DNA of 49,645 nucleotides from JBEBSD01 sp040394475 (GTDB lineage: Bacteria > Bacteroidota > Bacteroidia > Cytophagales > Spirosomataceae), in assembly GCA_040394475.1 (NCBI GenBank), contig JBEBSD010000046.1:1-49645 (forward strand), given 5' to 3'. The notes under the pieces are model-generated. The model did no database searches, was not told the origin of the DNA, and worked only from the letters and a program-made list of their open reading frames with translations. Shown here one piece after another: positions 41,613-49,645 of this stretch. The first letter of the stretch is position 1. Each line of letters begins with the position of its first letter. The position numbers and the translations under genes were made by a program.

Positions 41613-41647
41613 ATTTACGATTTACGATTTACGATTTACGATTTACG
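41613..41647. repeat. Heptanucleotide array F1: five perfect ATTTACG units
   Basis: Five identical ATTTACG copies with no mismatch, beginning 2 bp from the gldC start codon and forming its 5' leader. Confidence 0.95.
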
Positions 41648-41679
41648 ATTTTTAATTTCAAAGCTGATCCCCCCAAACA

Positions 41680-41714
41680 GTCCGATAGCCGATAGCTGAA
41701 TTCCGATAGCCATT
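41680..41714. repeat. Heptanucleotide array F2 (NNCYGAY type)
   Basis: Five heptads in phase: GTCCGAT, AGCCGAT, AGCTGAA, TTCCGAT and AGCCATT, the same family as arrays A-E. Confidence 0.8.
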
Positions 41715-41718
41715 TCCG

Positions 41719-41753
41719 CTAATACCTAATCCCTAATACCTAACACCTAACAA
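41719..41753. repeat. Heptanucleotide array F3 (CTAAYMC type)
   Basis: Five heptads in phase: CTAATAC, CTAATCC, CTAATAC, CTAACAC and CTAACAA. Sequence unrelated to F1 and F2, but with the same period and unit number. Confidence 0.85.
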
Positions 41754-41792
41754 AGATAGCAGATAAACGTTCCTGAACAGTTTGCAAAACCA

Positions 41793-44717
41793 CTATTCCA
41801 GCAACAACAATACATCCTCCTTGGTCAGCGACTTGACAAACCCTTCCTCGGTGGTGATCAGGTTGTCGGCAAGGGCTTTCTTTTTTTGTTGCAGGGCAAG
41901 AATTTTCTCTTCCACGGTATTCCGGCTGATAAATTTGTAGGTAAACACGGTTTTGTCCTGTCCGATGCGGTGTGCCCGGTCGATGGCCTGGGCCTCTACC
42001 GCCGGGTTCCACCAGGGATCCAGGATAAATACATAATCCGCCGCCGTAAGGTTCAACCCGACGCCGCCGGCTTTGATGGAGATAAGAAATACGTTTACTG
42101 CGGCATCATTCTGAAACAAATCTACTTCCTTCTGCCGGTTTTTCGTGGCGCCATCCAGGTAGGCATAAGGGGTCGATCGAAGGTCGAGACGCTTTCTGAA
42201 AAGCGCCAGATGCTTTACAAATGAGCTGAAAATAAGTATTTTATGGTTCTCCATCAGGGCGGTGTCCAGCTTATGGAAAACGTCCCTGAACTTACCCGAA
42301 TCGTCGCTGTAGGTATCGTCAATCATAACCGGATGGTTGGCCAGCTGCCGCAGCTGGCCCAGTCCCTGCAGCAGGATAAACTGCGATTTGCCCATCCCTT
42401 CCTGATCGATATGTTCCAGGATCTGGTTACGGTATTGTGCCTTTATTCTTTCATAATAAGCTTCCTGCGCCTCCGTCATGCTGCAATAGTGCAGACTTTC
42501 TATTTTTTCGGGGAGATCGGTAGCCACCTGAGATTTGTGACGGCGCAGCAAAAACGGCTTGATAATTCCGTAAAGCCCTTTCAGGGCAACCAGGTCTTTG
42601 TTCTTTTCAATCGGGTTCAGGTATTGCTTGCGAAAGAAGGAAGCACTGCCTAGCAAGCCCGGATTGGCAAAACTCATTTGAGACCAGAGATCCATGGTGC
42701 TGTTTTCCAAAGGGGTCCCCGTCAGGATCAGACGATGTTGGGTGTTGAACCGCATTACGGCCTGGGTAATAATGGAAGAAGGGTTTTTGATGGCCTGGGA
42801 TTCATCCAGGATAACGTAGTGAAACCTGAAATTTTTCAGTACCTCAATGTCCAGGCGTACAATTCCGTAGGAGGTGACAATCAAATCATAATGAGCAAAC
42901 TGATCAGTGGATTTATCCCTGCCGATGCCGGAATAGACCAGCACCCGCAGTTCGGGGGTGAATTTATGCGCTTCCGCCACCCAGTTGTACATCAGAGACA
43001 CCGGGATGACCAGTAAGGAAGGAGTGGTTATACCCAGCTCTTTCTGAGACTGCAGCAGGGCCAGAGTCTGGACCGTTTTTCCCAGACCCATGTCGTCGGC
43101 AAGGCATCCGCCGAAATTGTAATCATTTAAAAAGCGCAGCCAGTCGTAGCCGGCTTGCTGATAAGGACGGAGTATCCCGTTAAAATGCCGGGGCAGCTCG
43201 TAGTGGTCGATCTTGTCGAATGCCCGCAGTTTTTCCAGGCGACGGTTCATGACAACCGAGGCCAAGCTCTCTTTTTCCAGCCCCAGGACCAGTGACAGGT
43301 GATGCTTACGGAGTTTTCCGCCCGACTGATCTTCCTTCTCCATTAAGTTCAGCAATTCGGAATATTCCGTAAACCAATGCTTGGGGATAATCGCTATTTC
43401 TCCGTTAGGCAACACAAATTCGGTTTTGTGCTGGAGGATTTGCCTCCGGAGTTTGACAAATGGAATCGTATAGGGCCCGAACTGTACGGTAATATGGATA
43501 TCGAACCAGTCGGTAGCTTCGTTTTCCCGGATCGTTACTTCAAAAACAGAACTCCCTAAATGGTACTGCTGTTTATTGTTTTTGTTTTGCCGGATTTCGA
43601 TGCCATGCGCTGCCAGATGGTCGCTGTTTTCGTGGAGCCATGAAAAAAAAGCGGCTCTCGGGAGGGTTGTACCCGAACCGATGTTCAGTTCCCATTTTTT
43701 CAGGAGGATCATCAGCTGTTTTTCATACGGAAGGTCCCTGCGTATTTTCAGGAATGAGTACGTATCGCCTTGCTTTTTAAGGCTGACATACCAGGGAGCC
43801 GCGAAGCTGTCAAATTTAAAAGAACGGGAACCGTATTCGAAAATGAGCTCCAGGAGCAGAAGGGGCCCGGTTTCAGACAGGACGGGCGGGTTAAATAAAT
43901 CGGTTTGGCCTGCTTCCGCTACTTGCGTGAGCAGCAGGGCAGCGGTTGCCGGAAGCACTTCCTTCCGTATTTCATACCCTTTGGCAATGACATCGTGAGA
44001 AGCCAGGAGGGGAAGCACAAATTTCTCCAAATAGGCTTCTTCCATTTTCCGGGGTATGGGGATGAATCTTTTTCCAAAAAACGGCTTTAGCTTTTTCCCG
44101 TCCAGCATGCCCTCGAAATGGTACAGCGTCTCATCCACCAGCAGCCAGGCAGGAAATTCGCAGATCAGCAGGGCATTTTTATGCAGAAACTCTACTTTGG
44201 TATTTTCATAACGGATCGTAGGGAAATAGTGAGTGTTTTCGTCATTTCGGAATAAATGAAACAGCACGGTGGCAGTCCCCGGCTTCCGGTCAATCGGCTT
44301 CCAGGCGGGATTCCCGTCCCTGCCCGAAATATAGAGCTGTTTACCTTCCGATTTGCCCAGTATCCGGGCGTTCAGCCGGTCGAGGTAGTCCGACAGCGCC
44401 TCCCGGACAAGCTTGTCTCCTTTTTCAGGATCCATCAGCCGGATGAAGAAATCGGCCGGAGGTTGCTTCTTGGTATTGAACTTCTTTAACAGAACGTCTT
44501 TCTGGCAGGCATCGATGAGCTTAACCAGCTCGTAATCGGTTTCGTCCAGCCCGGAAGCAAATTCCCGTACATTTTTAGAGGAAATATTCTGGTACAGCAA
44601 AGACGGTTTTCCCTGACTATCCAGCTGAACGATATAGGATTGAAAGAGGTACCCGAAATTTTCGAATTGGTACAAGGAATAAATGATCTGAAAAGGATCG
44701 TGGGGTGAAACGTTCAT
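41793..44717 (-). CDS. SNF2-family DEAD-like helicase/ATPase
   Basis: 974-aa SWI2/SNF2-type ATPase (RapA/HepA-like group), probably a DNA translocase that remodels protein-DNA complexes in transcription or repair. A long N-terminal region (about residues 1-500) has no domain I can name. The ATPase core has Walker A DDMGLGKTVQTLALL (about 540-550), the DExx box ILDESQAIKNP (about 637; Ser in place of the usual Ala of DEAQ), LTGTPLENSTMDLWSQMSF, and the C-terminal lobe with KAGGVGLNLTAADYVFILDPWWNPAVE and IDRAHRIGQ. All helicase motifs are intact. It may be followed by gldC across the heptad arrays. Confidence 0.93.
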   Translation of the reverse strand: MNVSPHDPFQIIYSLYQFENFGYLFQSYIVQLDSQGKPSLLYQNISSKNVREFASGLDETDYELVKLIDACQKDVLLKKFNTKKQPPADFFIRLMDPEKGDKLVREALSDYLDRLNARILGKSEGKQLYISGRDGNPAWKPIDRKPGTATVLFHLFRNDENTHYFPTIRYENTKVEFLHKNALLICEFPAWLLVDETLYHFEGMLDGKKLKPFFGKRFIPIPRKMEEAYLEKFVLPLLASHDVIAKGYEIRKEVLPATAALLLTQVAEAGQTDLFNPPVLSETGPLLLLELIFEYGSRSFKFDSFAAPWYVSLKKQGDTYSFLKIRRDLPYEKQLMILLKKWELNIGSGTTLPRAAFFSWLHENSDHLAAHGIEIRQNKNNKQQYHLGSSVFEVTIRENEATDWFDIHITVQFGPYTIPFVKLRRQILQHKTEFVLPNGEIAIIPKHWFTEYSELLNLMEKEDQSGGKLRKHHLSLVLGLEKESLASVVMNRRLEKLRAFDKIDHYELPRHFNGILRPYQQAGYDWLRFLNDYNFGGCLADDMGLGKTVQTLALLQSQKELGITTPSLLVIPVSLMYNWVAEAHKFTPELRVLVYSGIGRDKSTDQFAHYDLIVTSYGIVRLDIEVLKNFRFHYVILDESQAIKNPSSIITQAVMRFNTQHRLILTGTPLENSTMDLWSQMSFANPGLLGSASFFRKQYLNPIEKNKDLVALKGLYGIIKPFLLRRHKSQVATDLPEKIESLHYCSMTEAQEAYYERIKAQYRNQILEHIDQEGMGKSQFILLQGLGQLRQLANHPVMIDDTYSDDSGKFRDVFHKLDTALMENHKILIFSSFVKHLALFRKRLDLRSTPYAYLDGATKNRQKEVDLFQNDAAVNVFLISIKAGGVGLNLTAADYVFILDPWWNPAVEAQAIDRAHRIGQDKTVFTYKFISRNTVEEKILALQQKKKALADNLITTEEGFVKSLTKEDVLLLLE

Positions 44718-44855
44718 GCAACTAACGGGAACAAAAAATTAATCGGCTTCAAATATATCTGAAAACCCGTAATTCCCCAATAAATACAGATATCGAATCC
44801 AACGATACTTCCGTTACTGCCGAAAGTATACGCCGGTACCAGGGGCGAAAGCAGG

Positions 44856-46673
44856 TCAGGGTTGTCCCGGATCGGGGGCGGAAGCGCTGTTTTTGAGATC
44901 AACGGGGTGAGGAATGCTCATTTCTATTCCTGCTTCTTTACAAAGATCCTGGATATGCTGGTGCAGCTCGGAATGGATATGAAACATCCGCTCCGGCTTA
45001 TGAGTATAGGTATTAACCTGGTAAACAGCATAAAAATCGTTGAGGGCTACCTGGAAGATAAACGGCTCCCTGGTTGCGTCGACATCTGTGGTGATCAATG
45101 CTGCCCGGGTGAGCAGAGAATGCACCTGTTGCCACGGAATGCTGTAGATAAACGAAGCTTTGGCGCTGATGACCAGTCCCTTTTCAGCCGATGAAGAGCT
45201 GTAATTAATGGTATGCCCGGCAAGAATCGCACTGTTGGGGACCGTCACATCTTCATTATTAATGGTGCGGATACGGGTTACCAGGAACGTTTTTTCGACA
45301 ACGACTCCTGTTATTTCCCCGATCCTGATCCAATCCCCGGTACGGAACGGCCTCATGTAAGTGATGACAAATCCGGCTACCGTATTGGCAATTGCCGAAG
45401 AAGACCCGATCGAAAAGAGGATGCCCAGGAAAACAGAGACTCCTTTAAAGGCGATGGAATCGGAGCCGGGCAGGTAAGGGAAAATCAGCACAAAAATAAA
45501 AGCGTACCAGAGAAACCGGATAATCCGGTAGGTAGGACGAGCCCATTCTTTGTGAAAGCCATTGATTTGCAGAATGCCCCGTTCGATCTCAAGCGAGAAA
45601 TAGCGGAACAGCCGGGACGTATACCGGGCAATGGTTACGATAATGGCAATCGTAAACAGATTGGGTAAATAATGATAGAGTGCCGAAGCGATATTAAGCA
45701 GCGGCGTACGGATCCAGTGCGTGAGGGTGTCGGTCCAGTTATTAGTAGCAGGAAAGAGGCTGAAGACCATTGAAAGCGTTATATAGACGAGCAGAATGAA
45801 CAGGATACCCCGGAGTATCCGGAACATTTTCATGAGGTAGGTCCAGATCTGCTCGTTCGTCAGCAGCTGGTAATTGCTGATTTTGATGCCTTTCTGAAAG
45901 TATCCGGTCGCGCGGAGGAGGAGGAGCTTGATTTTTTCACTCACAAATCGCAACCCCAGAAAGACGCCGAATGCAACCAGGAGCACGAAAGCCGCTTTTG
46001 CAATACGCTTTGAAAAGTTCTGCAGGCTGTACAATTCGCGATACTCCAGGATTCTTTGCCGGATCTGCTGTGTGCGCTGCGTGGTAAGGCTGTCTAATGA
46101 CTGGTTGGCCCACAGGGCATCTGTTTCGTTAAAACTGGTTATAATCCGGTTTCCGTAATACAGGTTAATGAAACTGTTCCGGCTTTCCGTGCGCAGCGAA
46201 TCAGGTATGAAAAAGGCCTGTTCGTAGAGTTTATCCAATTGTAATGAGGCGCTATTGGCCCGGGTAGCCGGCGAAAAAGGGCCTAATGAGGCATAAAAAT
46301 AAAACAGGGTATCTTGCAGCAGGCAAACCGGGGCTCCCGTTGTCTTTGCCCGCAGCGAGTCGATCGAAGCAATCTGATGCGCGAGCCGCAGCGAGTCCTT
46401 GGCCTGAATTTCGGCCAGTTCATTGCGCAGAATCGTGGCAGTACCGGAGGAACGCTTCAGGGATTGCAGCTCTTCCGTTAAAACGACCGAACGGATGGAG
46501 TCGCGCAGGCGCTGGGCCTCACTTTTTTGCAGCAGCTCCTGCATGAGCAGCAGCGAAGAATCGTTTCCGGTCAGCGGTTTTCGCAGCTGCCCGGTTTGAG
46601 CGGACAGGAGGGTGGGCAAAGAGGCGGCGGACACCAGCAGAAAAAGAGAGAAGTATCGCTGAAAAAATAACAT
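44856..46673 (-). CDS. Mechanosensitive channel of the MscS family with large periplasmic domain
   Basis: 605-aa small-conductance mechanosensitive channel protein, which releases solutes on osmotic downshock. A signal peptide (ending near LLSAQ) leads into a long extracytoplasmic helical/coiled-coil region (about residues 25-220; LLMQELLQKSEAQRLRDSIR and LRNELAEIQAKDSLRLAHQI), as in MscK/YbdG-type members. Four to five transmembrane helices follow, with SIGSSSAIANTVAGFVITYMRPFRTGDWIRIGEITG near 425-445 forming TM3 and the start of the β-domain, and RIRTINNEDVTVPNSAILAGHTINYS after it. The frame extends to 46925, but ATG 46673 puts the signal peptide first. Confidence 0.9.
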   Translation of the reverse strand: MLFFQRYFSLFLLVSAASLPTLLSAQTGQLRKPLTGNDSSLLLMQELLQKSEAQRLRDSIRSVVLTEELQSLKRSSGTATILRNELAEIQAKDSLRLAHQIASIDSLRAKTTGAPVCLLQDTLFYFYASLGPFSPATRANSASLQLDKLYEQAFFIPDSLRTESRNSFINLYYGNRIITSFNETDALWANQSLDSLTTQRTQQIRQRILEYRELYSLQNFSKRIAKAAFVLLVAFGVFLGLRFVSEKIKLLLLRATGYFQKGIKISNYQLLTNEQIWTYLMKMFRILRGILFILLVYITLSMVFSLFPATNNWTDTLTHWIRTPLLNIASALYHYLPNLFTIAIIVTIARYTSRLFRYFSLEIERGILQINGFHKEWARPTYRIIRFLWYAFIFVLIFPYLPGSDSIAFKGVSVFLGILFSIGSSSAIANTVAGFVITYMRPFRTGDWIRIGEITGVVVEKTFLVTRIRTINNEDVTVPNSAILAGHTINYSSSSAEKGLVISAKASFIYSIPWQQVHSLLTRAALITTDVDATREPFIFQVALNDFYAVYQVNTYTHKPERMFHIHSELHQHIQDLCKEAGIEMSIPHPVDLKNSASAPDPGQP

Positions 46674-47075
46674 AGTTCGAAAGCTTGATGCGCGAAATAT
46701 AGTGAAATTCGGGAAACCCCGGAATCTGATCTGAATTTTCAGGTTTTGTTTTCGCTCCCCGGAGGCGACTTGTAAGTGGTTTAAAATCAGTAAGATGAAA
46801 TATTTTCCGGACCGTAGGAAGCGGGGCTTGGTACTATTTCGATATGCTGGATGACCAGGGGCCAGCGGTAATTTGCTAGCTGTAAGAGGCTTAACAAAAC
46901 TTAATATTTGCTTAATCTGAAACAATAGTTAGATTATTTAAAGGGTGGAAAAAAAGATCGGAAACAAGGTTGTTTTTTTACCCGGAAAGTCGTTATTTCA
47001 AAAAATAAATGGCTGGTCATCCGGCCTCTTGAAAAGGTATAAGATCACAAAAAATAGAACCACCTATAATCTCCC
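46674..47075. other. 402-bp divergent spacer between the MscS-type gene and nrdA
   Basis: No gene. On the minus strand TATATTTC (46694-46701) is a 7/8 match to TAnnTTTG, 20 nt before the channel start. On the plus strand TAATATTTG (46902-46910) is a near match. The ~150 bp before nrdA is AT-rich with A and T tracts. I see no NrdR-type boxes that I would defend. Confidence 0.5.
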
Positions 47076-49541
47076 ATGCCAATGTATGTTATAAAGCGTG
47101 ACGGTCGCAGAGAGTCCGTTAAATTCGATAAAATCACTGCAAGGATCGAAAAACTTTGTTACGGACTGGATGCTGATTTTTTACAACCCATAGAGGTTTC
47201 CAAAAAAGTAGTGGCCGGAATCTACGACGGCGTCACCACGGCCGAATTGGATAACCTGGCTGCCGAGACTGCGGCGTCGATGACGACCCGTCACCCGGAT
47301 TATGCGATTCTGGCAGCCCGGGTAGCCGTCTCGAACCTGCATAAGAATACCCTGAAGTCTTTTTCTGCTACCATGAAAAGACTTTACACCTATGTGGACC
47401 CGAAGACAGGGGAAAATGCTTCCCTGCTTTCGAAGGAAGTGTACGAGGTGATCCGCCAGCATGCGGCGCTGCTGGATTCCACTATTATTTACGATCGGGA
47501 TTATGGCTATGATTATTTCGGCTATAAAACACTTGAGAAATCCTACCTGCTTAAAGTAGACGGTAAGATCGCCGAGCGTCCGCAGCATATGCTGATGCGT
47601 GTGGCGGTGGGAATCCATCAGAAAGATATACAGTCGGCGATTGAGACGTATCACTTGCTTTCGGAAAGATGGTTTACACACGCCACGCCGACCCTGTTCA
47701 ATGCCGGAACACCGAAGCCCCAGATGTCTTCGTGCTTTCTGCTGACGATGAAGAAAGACAGTATTGACGGAATATACGATACCCTGAAGTCCTGCGCCTT
47801 AATTTCGCAATCGGCAGGAGGGATCGGGTTGTCCATTCACAACATACGGGCCACCGGTTCCTATATTAAAGGGACAAACGGTACTTCCAACGGGATTGTT
47901 CCGATGCTTCGGGTATTTAACGACACTGCCCGGTATGTGGATCAGGGCGGAGGAAAACGGAAGGGCTCGTTTGCCATTTACCTGGAACCCTGGCATGCCG
48001 ATATTTTCGAATTCCTGGACTTGCGTAAAAACCACGGGAAGGAAGAAATGCGGGCAAGGGATCTCTTTTTTGCCTTATGGATTCCCGACTTGTTTATGAA
48101 ACGGGTAGAGGCAAATGATACCTGGTCGCTGCTTTGTCCGCACGAATGTCCGGGATTGTCAGATACCCACGGCGAAGCCTTTGAAAAGCTATACGAGCAG
48201 TACGAACGGGAAGGCAAGGCCCGTAAGACGATCAAAGCGCAGGATCTTTGGTTTGCCGTCATGGAATCACAGATTGAGACAGGAACTCCTTACATGCTGT
48301 ATAAGGACCATGCCAACGGGAAGTCGAATCAAAAAAACCTGGGCACGATCAAGTCCTCTAACCTGTGTACCGAAATCATTGAATATACGGCACCGGATGA
48401 GGTAGCCGTCTGTAACCTGGCTTCCATAGCATTGCCCAAGTTTGTAGAAACCGGTTCGGACGGGTTCCGCCGGTTCGATCATGCAAAACTGTATGAGATT
48501 ACCAAGGTAATTACCAGGAACCTGAATAAGATCATTGACCTGAATTATTATCCCGTTCCGGAAGCAGAACGCAGCAATAAACGCCATCGGCCTATAGGGA
48601 TTGGTGTGCAGGGACTTGCAGATGCGTTTTGCCTTTTGAAGATGCCGTTCGAGTCGGATGAGGCCCGCCGGCTGAACAGGGAGATTCATGAAACGATTTA
48701 TTTCGGTGCCATGGAGGCGTCGATGGAGCTTTCAAAAGCAGACGGACCGTATGAAACCTGGGCGGGCAGCCCGGTCTCACAAGGGATTTTCCAGTTTGAT
48801 ATGTGGGGAGTAAAGCCGGACAGCAACCGGTGGGATTGGGAGGTACTTCGTAAGCAGGTCGTTAAATACGGCGTGCGCAACTCTTTGTTGCTGGCGCCGA
48901 TGCCCACAGCCTCTACCAGTCAGATTTTGGGGAATAACGAATGTTTTGAACCTTTCACTTCCAATATTTATGTCCGGCGCGTACTGTCCGGCGAATTTGT
49001 GGTGGTTAATAAGTACCTGTTAAAGGACTTGATTCAACTGGGGCTTTGGAGTGAGGAGATGAAGAATATGCTGATCCTGGCCAACGGTTCCGTACAAAAT
49101 ATTCCCAGCATTCCGCAGTACATCAAAGATCTGTATAAAACAGCATGGGAGATTAAGCAACGTGTACTGCTGGATATGTCGGCAGAACGGGGGGCCTATA
49201 TTTGTCAGTCACAGTCCCTCAATATCTTCATGGAGGAACCGAATTTCGGAAAACTGACCTCTATGCACTTCCATGCATGGAAGAAAGGCCTGAAAACCGG
49301 GATGTATTACCTGCGTACGCGACCGGCAGCAGATCCGGTTAAGTTTACGACTTCGACGCTACAGAAGCAGGCAGAGCCGCAGATCGAAGCCGTTATCAGT
49401 ACGGTAGCGGTAGCAGAAAAGGCGTTGGATTATGAAAAATATGCAGCCGATCACACCTCGCAACTTCCGGAGCGGGATCCGCGGTCCGATATGCAGTGCT
49501 CGTTGGATAACCCGGAAGGCTGCGAAGCCTGCGGTTCCTGA
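47076..49541 (+). CDS. nrdA: Ribonucleoside-diphosphate reductase, alpha subunit (class Ia)
   Basis: 821-aa catalytic subunit that reduces ribonucleoside diphosphates to deoxy forms. An ATP-cone (about residues 1-95, MYVIKRDGRRESVKFDKITARI) gives allosteric control by ATP/dATP. Catalytic features: FNAGTPKPQMSSCFLL, the active-site loop SSNLCTEII, NECFEPFTSNIYVRR and PMPTASTSQILGNN. The C-terminal redox pair Cys816 and Cys819 (GCEACGS) passes electrons from thioredoxin or glutaredoxin. Complete and of normal length. nrdB is neither upstream (opposite-strand gene) nor downstream (terminator within 22 nt of the stop), so the beta subunit must be elsewhere. Confidence 0.97.
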   Translation: MPMYVIKRDGRRESVKFDKITARIEKLCYGLDADFLQPIEVSKKVVAGIYDGVTTAELDNLAAETAASMTTRHPDYAILAARVAVSNLHKNTLKSFSATMKRLYTYVDPKTGENASLLSKEVYEVIRQHAALLDSTIIYDRDYGYDYFGYKTLEKSYLLKVDGKIAERPQHMLMRVAVGIHQKDIQSAIETYHLLSERWFTHATPTLFNAGTPKPQMSSCFLLTMKKDSIDGIYDTLKSCALISQSAGGIGLSIHNIRATGSYIKGTNGTSNGIVPMLRVFNDTARYVDQGGGKRKGSFAIYLEPWHADIFEFLDLRKNHGKEEMRARDLFFALWIPDLFMKRVEANDTWSLLCPHECPGLSDTHGEAFEKLYEQYEREGKARKTIKAQDLWFAVMESQIETGTPYMLYKDHANGKSNQKNLGTIKSSNLCTEIIEYTAPDEVAVCNLASIALPKFVETGSDGFRRFDHAKLYEITKVITRNLNKIIDLNYYPVPEAERSNKRHRPIGIGVQGLADAFCLLKMPFESDEARRLNREIHETIYFGAMEASMELSKADGPYETWAGSPVSQGIFQFDMWGVKPDSNRWDWEVLRKQVVKYGVRNSLLLAPMPTASTSQILGNNECFEPFTSNIYVRRVLSGEFVVVNKYLLKDLIQLGLWSEEMKNMLILANGSVQNIPSIPQYIKDLYKTAWEIKQRVLLDMSAERGAYICQSQSLNIFMEEPNFGKLTSMHFHAWKKGLKTGMYYLRTRPAADPVKFTTSTLQKQAEPQIEAVISTVAVAEKALDYEKYAADHTSQLPERDPRSDMQCSLDNPEGCEACGS

Positions 49542-49562
49542 CGGACGCTAAGAGTCCCTCTG

Positions 49563-49604
49563 CCATTAAAAAGCCCTTGCAGCACTGCAAGGGCTTTTTA
49601 ATGG
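49563..49604 (+). terminator. Perfect long terminator hairpin after nrdA
   Basis: Exact 19-bp stem (49563-49581 and 49586-49604) with the loop GCAC. The arms contain A5 and T5 runs, so it can act on both strands. It begins 22 nt after the nrdA stop. Confidence 0.9.
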
Positions 49605-49645
49605 TTATCCTGTTGTTTTTTAGATAGTAGCATTCTAGGAAAGAC

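Noticed and set aside
44714..44902. 62-codon frame overlapping the end of the MscS-type gene
   Set aside because: Overlaps a confident gene and covers a short spacer; no motif or signal peptide supports it.
1..49645. tRNA, rRNA, insertion sequences or prophage genes
   Set aside because: Intergenic regions were read for cloverleaf-like sequence, transposase frames and inverted terminal repeats; none found.

Overview
The window looks like a chromosomal segment from a Bacteroidota bacterium, most likely in the Chitinophagales/Sphingobacteriales range. The grounds are a SusC/SusD pair, a type IX secretion (T9SS) cargo protein, the gliding protein GldC, a type III glutamine synthetase, the long Bacteroidota-type IspG, and several TAnnTTTG promoter elements. 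The family-level placement is inference. Almost everything recognisable is chromosomal housekeeping or catabolism. I see no phage, insertion sequence, CRISPR array, rRNA or tRNA.

Layout. 1-4352 (+): a 48-bp direct repeat, a TRIC/UPF0126 membrane protein, an imelysin-like lipoprotein and a GT4/GT2 glycosyltransferase pair. 4578-12882 (+): a SusC-SusD operon followed by two lipoproteins and a secreted M43 metalloprotease with PKD and T9SS sorting domains, so it looks like a protein- or peptide-use locus rather than a glycan locus. 12895-20692 (-): an exported sugar isomerase-like protein, two tandem DUF4197 proteins, a chromate transporter, a 2-oxoglutarate/Fe(II) oxygenase, an orphan ECF-type sigma factor and adenine deaminase. 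20889-27387 (+): a UxaA-type altronate dehydratase, a small membrane protein, a PpiD/SurA-like periplasmic folding factor and xylose isomerase. 27541-32756: a Tat-like aminotransferase (-), malate:quinone oxidoreductase (+) and an LtaS-like phosphoglycerol transferase (-).

32917-36873: type III glutamine synthetase with an acidic companion protein (+), facing a eukaryotic-like type II glutamine synthetase (-). 37241-41217 (+): rsmE, then ispG with a small membrane protein, a YjbR-like protein and a TPR protein; the last three have ATGA overlaps. 41246-46673 (-): gldC, a SNF2-family helicase and an MscS-type channel. 47076-49541 (+): nrdA with a perfect terminator hairpin and no nrdB next to it.

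The most unusual content is not protein coding. At least six intergenic regions hold arrays whose unit is exactly seven nucleotides. The main family has consensus roughly NNCYGAY. One site (41613-41753) carries three arrays of unrelated sequence but the same 7-nt period and the same five-unit length, and the first abuts the gldC start codon. One array (28781-28950) has a 57-bp higher-order period. Heptamer arrays resemble in form the cyanobacterial STRR repeats, but I cannot say whether the Bacteroidota arrays have been described. Other non-coding features are a perfect 18-bp-arm inverted repeat upstream of xylA, a 16-bp palindrome upstream of mqo, and a shared hairpin module downstream of both uxaA and xylA.
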